In this document: positions 57,790-64,000 of the stretch, piece by piece | Layout: each line of letters begins with the position of its first letter | Position numbering within the stretch: the stretch's first letter is position 1 | Assembly (NCBI GenBank): GCA_028023455.1 | Contig: JAQFVV010001001.1 | Location: 64,001-128,000 of the forward strand | From: Epiperipatus broadwayi | Lineage: Eukaryota; Onychophora; Udeonychophora; Euonychophora; Peripatidae | Direction of reading: 5' to 3' | Length of the DNA: 64,000 nt | Translations under genes and position numbers: made by a program | Notes under the pieces: generated by a model | The model's database searches: none | Told to the model about the DNA's origin: nothing | What the model saw: only the letters and a program-made list of their open reading frames with translations

Positions 57790-58228
57790 AAATAACTGAC
57801 TTAAACTTTATCTAGCCATGAAATAATTAAACAAATCAATCACTCTAAATTAGCAAACTAAAGACTAGAACAGTTTCATCTCTTCTTACACTTTTTGATA
57901 TACTTAAAGCTAAGTTTGCTAAATGTGTTGTAATTTTGAAGTGAAATTAATTAATATTAACATCAGATATAAATAGGGCACTAATAATTATGAAATTATA
58001 TCTAATTGGCAATGTTAACATTTAGTATTATTTGCCTTATATTTATTTGATCATTAATACAGAGGTTTTTATAAATAAGATACAGATTTTATCTTCTGTC
58101 TATTTAGATACAATTTTATAACTGATTGTGATATATTTATATCTGATATTAGTGTTAATTCTCCTCTGAAATGTCAACACATTTAGAATTTTTAGTTTTA
58201 TTTACACAGAAAAGTGTAAGAATAGATT
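57790..58228. other. A+T-rich repeat related to 53.8 kb
   Basis: AAAGCTAAGTTTGCTAAATGTG and flanks repeat the 53.9 kb sequence. No gene. Confidence 0.4.
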
Positions 58229-58243
58229 AGAGTGCTGTATTGT

Positions 58244-58347
58244 TTTTTTTTTCCGTGTCATAGCATCGGCCAGGAAGCGAACCTGCTAACCCGGGACAAC
58301 TGCTTGTAAGCCAACTGTGCTGACCTCTCGATCACCAACGCTTGACG
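58244..58347 (-). mobile_element. tRNA-derived SINE
   Basis: On the minus strand it reads GTCAAGCGTTGGTGATCGAG, GGCTTACAAGCAG (TAC anticodon loop), CAGGTTCGCTTCCTGGCC, then GATGCTATGACACGG and an A run. It is flanked by AGTGCTGTATTGT (58231-58243) and AGTGTTGTATTGT (58348-58360), a 13-bp duplication with one mismatch. Confidence 0.88.
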
Positions 58348-58360
58348 AGTGTTGTATTGT

Positions 58361-59090
58361 TTAGCTTACTAAGATATGTCATGTATTTGTTTAATTATTT
58401 CACAGCTAGATGGAGCTTTCTCGTCTCTGCTCTATTTTCATACACATTTATTGCAGTGCGAATTTAATATTTAATGTTTATTATAATTGTAAAAATTGAA
58501 AAACTGATAACTTTAATATCAAATCAAAACTTTTACAGTACTTGGCATCCATGCCCTGAAATGAATATTTAATGATAAATAAAAAAAAATGATTAATTTA
58601 TTGTAAGTCAAACTCTGTATTTGTCTTGATAATAAGGATCAGCTATCTTAAATCAGTAAAATCTATTCATTCCTGAAAATTTGACTCCATATCTTTATAG
58701 GTAAATATTATTTTTTAATAAACTTTGTAAATATTTATTAAATATATATAATAATTAATCTCCCATTCTATGAGAATTAAACTGCTGATATCTTTATATA
58801 TTTAAAAAAATTATATATTTGATGGGTCTACAGAAAAAAGGGAAGAAAATGAAGAGAAAAAAAATATTAATTCTTAATCCAAGAAAAAAGATTGTTATAA
58901 GTGATGAAGTGTACATCATTATGTATAAGGATACAGAAAGATTTTAAAATCTATTTTGCTAACAGAAAAATCATACATATATTAATTTGAATCGTGTTTT
59001 ATTTATTAAGCAACATTAGAGTATAAGTAAAGAATATAACTATTATTGTTTTCCTGAAGATTTGTGATGATGGTATTTTAGTTGTATTTA
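58361..59090. other. A+T-rich DNA without recognisable gene
   Basis: No feature could be supported. Confidence 0.45.
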
Positions 59091-59093
59091 AAT

Positions 59094-59278
59094 ATTGGAG
59101 TATTCCCATCATCTAATAGAAGTACTGAATGTCTTTAGAATAATTTAACTTTATTTAAATCTTTGAAATACATTTCACCTGCGTGCATTACAGTTGAATG
59201 TATTTGGAAGATTTAAATAAAGTTATTTTTTTCTAAAGACATCCAATACTTATATTATATGATGGAAATAGTCCAATA
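59094..59278. repeat. Foldback repeat, arms about 78 bp
   Basis: TTGGAGTATTCCCATCAT pairs with ATGATGGAAATAGTCCAA, and AATAATTTAACTTTATTTAA pairs with TTAAATAAAGTTATTTTTTT, around a centre of about 25 bases near 59185. Confidence 0.65.
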
Positions 59279-59387
59279 TGTAGGTATAACTATTATATAT
59301 ATGACAATATATTCTGTAGGTAGACAACACTATTTGTATTTCACTTTTTTAGTCTGATAGTATTCAGTTTACATAACAATATAAAAT

Positions 59388-59613
59388 TACCATACAATAC
59401 TAAAGTGTCCATTCACTTTACTACTGTTACACAATGCTTTATTTACCACTCTTTTTTTGGAAAAAAAATTAAAAATATAAATTTAGAGTTGAAGCTAGAA
59501 GATATAAAGTTCTGAAGAAGATTGCTGGGGCAATCGAAACTGTAAAAAAGGGTGGTAAATAAAGCATTCTGTAACAGTAGTGAAGTGAATGGACAATTTA
59601 ATATTATATGGTA
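59388..59613. repeat. Foldback repeat sharing the 1.8-kb family motif
   Basis: The arms 59388-59457 and 59540-59613 are inverted (GTGTCCATTCACTTTACTAC / GTAGTGAAGTGAATGGAC). Just inside the right arm lies TCTGAAGAAGATTGCTGGGG followed by CAATCGAAACTGTAAAAAA, close to the centre and arm of the 1782-2024 hairpin. Confidence 0.7.
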
Positions 59614-60331
59614 TACATTTGGCAATGCAACAAGAAAGAGTGGTTATTATACTTCTTGAAGAACAATATAAAATTATAACAATCTGAATATTTACAGATA
59701 AAAAATTATACGATTGACTATTATAAATATATATATATATATATATATTGCTCTGGAATTCATAATATATATATTGCTCTGGAATTCATAAGAGTTTAAG
59801 CAATGGCAATGCCAAAGCTGAGCCCAAACTATGACCTTGTACTCTCGAGTCTGCCATTCTATTATCCCACCAAGCCTTGAAAAGAAATAGATTACTTAAA
59901 AATTATGATATAGTGTTCTATTTTATTATTATCCTTGGTAAAAGTGTTTCTAAGTGGTTTCTGATTAATTTTATATGGGTTTCACATACTATCATATTTC
60001 CCATGTATTTACTGTGAGTTGAATTAATTGAATAATAGTGACAACAATAAATAAATTTTATGTAATTTTTTTAACTATTTATTTTTATAAAAACTATAAA
60101 TTACAATAGTTTGTGCCTTGGATGGATCTATTTAATAAAAAGCATTAAAATCATTAAAGGTAAATGCAAATTTTTGAAGTAAGAATCCATGATAATTGTG
60201 ATAATCATAATGAATTGTTATATCACAATGTAATTGTCATGTAATGCCCCTTTCGTAAATGAAGACTGAAGTGCAAATCCATACTAAGACTGAGCTCATA
60301 GTTCATGCTTATCTTCAAAATGTTAAATAAT

Positions 60332-60337
60332 TTTATT
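60332..60337 (-). terminator. Polyadenylation signal AATAAA
   Basis: TTTATT on the plus strand (AATAAA on the minus) lies about 33 bases beyond the stop codon of the lectin exon. It is the nearest such signal. Confidence 0.5.
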
Positions 60338-60369
60338 TTCCCATAATTTTAGTGAACCTTTGAAATATT

Positions 60370-60668
60370 CTATTTGCAGCTATATTGCAATTTTAGCACT
60401 TTGTATGTGTCAGTACAAAATTTACCAAATGTTTTTTCCCCTACATAAAAACTACAAGTGGTTTTACCATCGCAGAGAGAAGCAACATCTGCTTTCACGT
60501 CTTTAGAACAGACATTCTTGTAATGCTCAGGAGAACCATCTCCATTTACTGGATAACATTCTTTATTACTCTTTCTTCCATATTCAGCAGAAAGAATAGA
60601 TATAATTTGGTCATCAGAGCAAAGTAAGTTTGTGGTTGCAGTTTCACATGCAGAATCATATTTTGAAC
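60370..60668 (-). CDS. Terminal exon encoding a SUEL (rhamnose/galactose-binding lectin) domain
   Basis: This exon of about 98 codons with a stop at 60370-60372 encodes one SUEL-type domain, found in secreted rhamnose-binding lectins and at the N-terminus of latrophilins. Motifs in order are SACETATTNLLCSD, an AEYGR (usual ANYGR), KECYPV, NVCSKDV, LCDGKTTCSFYV, then FGKFCTDTYKVLKLQYSC. Eight cysteines fit the usual disulfide pattern. A polypyrimidine tract and AG (60669-60670) precede GTTCAAAA, making this a 3' exon entered through a phase-1 intron, typical of exon-shuffled extracellular modules. Upstream exons are expected at higher coordinates but were not found. The end right after the last Cys suggests a secreted lectin, not a receptor. 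Ligand and location in the cell are inferred only from the family. Confidence 0.85.
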
Positions 60669-60699
60669 CTAAAAAATATTTAGAAAACAATATAAATAA

Positions 60700-63670
60700 A
60701 GCTTTAAAAAAACAAATAGCAAAAACAAACTAACATTAATATTATTTTTGTAGCACTTTTGGGCTTATTTTATTGGCAACGTTTTAAAATAATTATTTAT
60801 AAATTTTAAAAGTCATTAGAGAAATGAAAATATATTTCTTTTGTAATTTTTCTGTTTTTATCATAATTTTTTCATGTAAAAATGTAACAATTGAAAATTT
60901 TTTTTGCCCATTGTTGTGCTGTTTCATAGTCATAGAGAGTAAAAAAACTTAATTTGGATAAGGATTAATTTCACATGGAAAAAAAGTCTTAAAGAAGCAA
61001 TTATTATTGAATAAAGACATATTTCATTATTTATCTATAATTTTTGGATGTGTCATTTTGTTCCTGTTTTTATTTATGATATGTTCCTGATTACTAAAGG
61101 CTTTTCATTGATTATTATCAAAGCATTATTTTTTAATTATTCAGCTTGAAAAATAATTAATACTGCAATTTTATGCAAACTAATATTAATTCAATCTTCT
61201 GCCAAGCTTAATTTATTTCTCAGTTTCTCCCTAAATCTCTCAAAATAGTTACTTTTCAAGCCAATTTATTATTGCTAAGATTTGTAATAAATTTGCAAAA
61301 AAAATTTTAACTTATATTAAAGTCCACATAAATAATTAGAATCTTGAATAAAGTAATATTTATTCTGGTTCACAATTAAATATATAAAGTTTCATTCTAA
61401 ATAGGCTAAATTAAATGATTATGATATATATCTGGAGGAAAGTAACTTATATTTAAATGTAACCTGTTCCCTACTAAGAAGAATAGACCAAAATTAATTC
61501 CTCTAAAATTAGAAAAATGGGTCAAAATTAATTATCCTAAAATATGTGTCATTCATTAGAATTAAATCATACAATGTTGAACTTATTACTGAAACCCACC
61601 TTTCTAAAAGTTAACTCACAACAATATATCTTTTCAAAATAATCACAACTTCTTACACCTTTTAAGCAAAAATATTTACTATTATTATAACAGTTTTGAC
61701 TGTTTCTTGCCGTCTTCTTCAGATCTCATTCTATGCCTCTAGTTAATTTGTTAAACATATAAACTACACAGTAGAGCAAAACAAACTCCCCCACATTTTT
61801 TTTTTTTTTTGGCAATTGTGATAGGTCTTAAAGAAAGGGCGATTAATTCTTCCATGGTCTTGGTATATTCACTATTGGCTGAAGTTTCTTTTTATTTTTT
61901 ATTTTCCATTATAGCATAATCTTTACAAAAATATGGTTTCCTAATTTATTTTTTTACCTTTGTAATATATACAATAAGCACTCAAAGAACTTTAAGGCAC
62001 CTCTTCTAAAGGTGTCTTTATTTTGCATTATTAATATAATCTATTTTTAATAATATCAATAACCTTAATTTATCCTATCAAAATGTATCAATTTTTGGTG
62101 ATTTGTAATGCCATTGGTAGAACAACTACCCACAAACAAAATTTGATAAGAATATGTTAAACAGTTTATTTTTTGTTTCTTTAAATGAAAATAATGTCAG
62201 TTTGTTTAAAATATGTTTAGCAAAATAAAAATCAACAATAATTTGAAAGCATGAAAATAATAAGATTTATTGAGAAAACAATCTGATGCGTGTAAATTTT
62301 AATATTTATGAAACCACGAAAATAAAGCAATAAACTTAAAAAGCAAACTTTATACTATTTGCATTTTAACATGTAATGCAATCAAAAAAAAGTACATGTG
62401 AAAAAATAGTCAAGTCCAATAAATGCAATTTACTAATAATTTTGTGTTCAGTGATATGAATGCCATTCAGCAATGCTGAGATCTTAATTCAAACATTTTT
62501 TATAACATACAGTCTAGATATCAAGCATTATCATTAATTCTGTTATAGCATTATGATGTATTGCTAATTGAAATAAATAAACGTTTGTCACAATTTTTGC
62601 CATTCATGTTATTCATTTTCCCAAATTATAGAAATTTTCCTCCAATGTAGTAATTTAATCTCTTCTCCAATACTTATATTGATCACACTTAATGATTTTT
62701 TTTCCCATCATTTAATTAAACATATTATTTCCTTTTTACAGCCATATGATATCATTTTAAAAGAACTGATATTGTATTTGTTTTTTTTGTTTTTTTTTTA
62801 AAAGTATCAATTAGTATATACTTATAACTTTCATGTGTGGAAGATGGCTCTACCAATGGGTAATGTTTGCAAAAAAGTGACACCCAATTTTTATTAGTTT
62901 TTAAATGCTTATATTTTTATTTACAACATTAGAAACATATGATTGGCATATGGAATCATGCTATTTTTTAATAGGAAATAGAATAATGAAAGACAAATAT
63001 GACTGTTTTAATTTTGTATTCACTACAGTAATCAAAAAAATATTGTAATTCCTATTGAAAATTATTATTAATTTTGCTTCATTCCTATCTAAGATGAAAT
63101 ATTTCTTTTATAGAAACATTTTTAAAAAAATAAATATTTTTAAATTAGAGTGATTAGCTGGCATTTTCATTTTGTTTCTTATTATTATGTTTTCCAATTC
63201 ATGGTGTTATTTTTTATTAAGATCTTTTCTTTATGATTATAGTATATGTAAAAGTTACTAGGATTTCTTACATAAAGAGTCCATGCATGAACTACTTACT
63301 TAATTTGGTATTTGTGAGTTTTCAAAACTACCAAGATGGCAGTTCATATTTTTGACAAAATTTGATAAATATGCAGTTTCAAGGGCTTACAAAGATGGCA
63401 GCCCATATTTCATTAACACCCTTCCAAAATCAACATTAAATTTTTAAAAAGTAAATAAATTTCTCTAAATTTAATTTCCAATCTTTACTGCAATTTTTTT
63501 ACTTACTTTCTCAACACGGGTTAATTACATTTACAAAAACTGAGTGTAAAGCCTACAATCTCCCAAAGGTATATTAGTTACATTTACAAAAAATGAATGG
63601 AAGGCCTGCAAACTCCCAAGTTATGTTTTAAAAAATGTACTAATATATATATAATGTAATCCATAATGGC
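60700..63670. other. A+T-rich DNA, presumed intron of the lectin gene
   Basis: If transcription enters from the right, this is intron. No upstream exon with a signal peptide or a second lectin domain could be identified. A diverged CAGTTTTGACTG...GTCTTCTTCAGATC motif at 61690-61725 is related to the hairpins at 1.8 and 59.5 kb. A duplicated ATTACATTTACAAAAA...TGTAA(A)GCC/GGAAGGCC segment occurs at 63525-63610. Confidence 0.35.
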
Positions 63671-63681
63671 TTCCAAAATCA

Positions 63682-63894
63682 CTACAATTGAAATTTGTTG
63701 TTGTTGCAGTCAATGCCAGATAAATTCTGCCAAATAGGAATCCAGATGTTGTCATGCAATTCACGGGTGGTTTTTATTTTTATATCATGACCATTAATGA
63801 ATACTTTTCTGAAGAGTAGGATTTTATACCTTTGGAAATACTCCACTGCATCCTGTTCTGTAACAGGAAGATCCCAAATATTGATCATTATCAT
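63682..63894 (-). pseudogene. Probable transposase N-terminal fragment (ISXO2/Merlin-like)
   Basis: A minus-strand frame of 70 codons reads IWDLPVTEQDAVEYFQRYKI, then VFINGHDIKIKT and DNIWIPIWQ. ISXO2/Merlin-type transposases begin with a similar helix (DLPxTExxAxxFxxxxxIL), a Cys-NGHxM motif and a WxC motif. Here the expected cysteines are replaced, so the zinc ribbon is broken. There are no further domains within the window, and no terminal repeats were found. Family assignment is tentative. Confidence 0.4.
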
Positions 63895-64000
63895 TATTTA
63901 CCAAAAAAAACCTGTACTCAAAATGAACATGCTGAACCGAAAGTTACAACAATGTTAAGAGTGTCTTGTGACTTCCACATAGTGATATAAGTAAAAAAAA

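Overview
This window looks like nuclear DNA from an animal, most likely an invertebrate. It is very A+T-rich (about three quarters A+T by eye). Coding density is low, introns are implied, and non-LTR retrotransposons, a Penelope-like element, tRNA-derived SINEs, hAT, Merlin and TA-target DNA transposons and many foldback repeats are all present. The two recognisable host genes fit a metazoan: a Methuselah-like seven-helix receptor and an exon for a SUEL/rhamnose-binding-lectin domain. I cannot name the phylum from sequence alone.

Layout. 1-4 kb is mostly featureless A+T-rich DNA with two hairpin repeats. 3866-4956 is a Merlin (IS1016/ISXO2-type) transposon with an exact 8-bp target duplication. 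7.9-11.1 kb holds an RTE-clade LINE whose 5' end is inverted. An anomalous GC island with a 29-base C run lies at 11.9 kb, next to the intact, intronless receptor gene on the minus strand (12392-13972). 15-22 kb holds a palindromic repeat (16.0-16.6 kb), a hAT element (18278-19879) carrying a nested LINE tail, and a TIR element with internal tandem units (21.1-22.0 kb). A GIY-YIG Penelope-like element lies at 23.3-24.0 kb.

25-45 kb is repeat-built. It includes a pair of inverted composite repeats (31.8-33.0 and 35.1-36.3 kb), a duplicated block whose halves are separated in one copy (28.5-29.5 plus 34.2-34.8 kb) and nearly adjacent in the other (40.3-42.1 kb), and a TA-flanked TIR element (38176-39133). 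Two damaged RTE copies lie fused head to tail at 46.0-49.8 kb, the first interrupted by a SINE. 50-54 kb holds the 3' end of a different LINE with a zinc-binding C-terminus. 54-60 kb holds several hairpin repeats and a SINE. The SUEL-domain terminal exon is at 60370-60668 (minus), and a probable transposase scrap lies at 63.7-63.9 kb.

The two host genes are 46 kb apart with no visible functional link. The transposons carry most of the information here: target duplications, nested insertions and inversions allow a partial insertion history. I found no clearly new biological system. The best leads are the composite inverted repeats, the split duplicated block, the GC island and the LINE rearrangements. 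All homology calls are from motif recognition by eye, with no database search.
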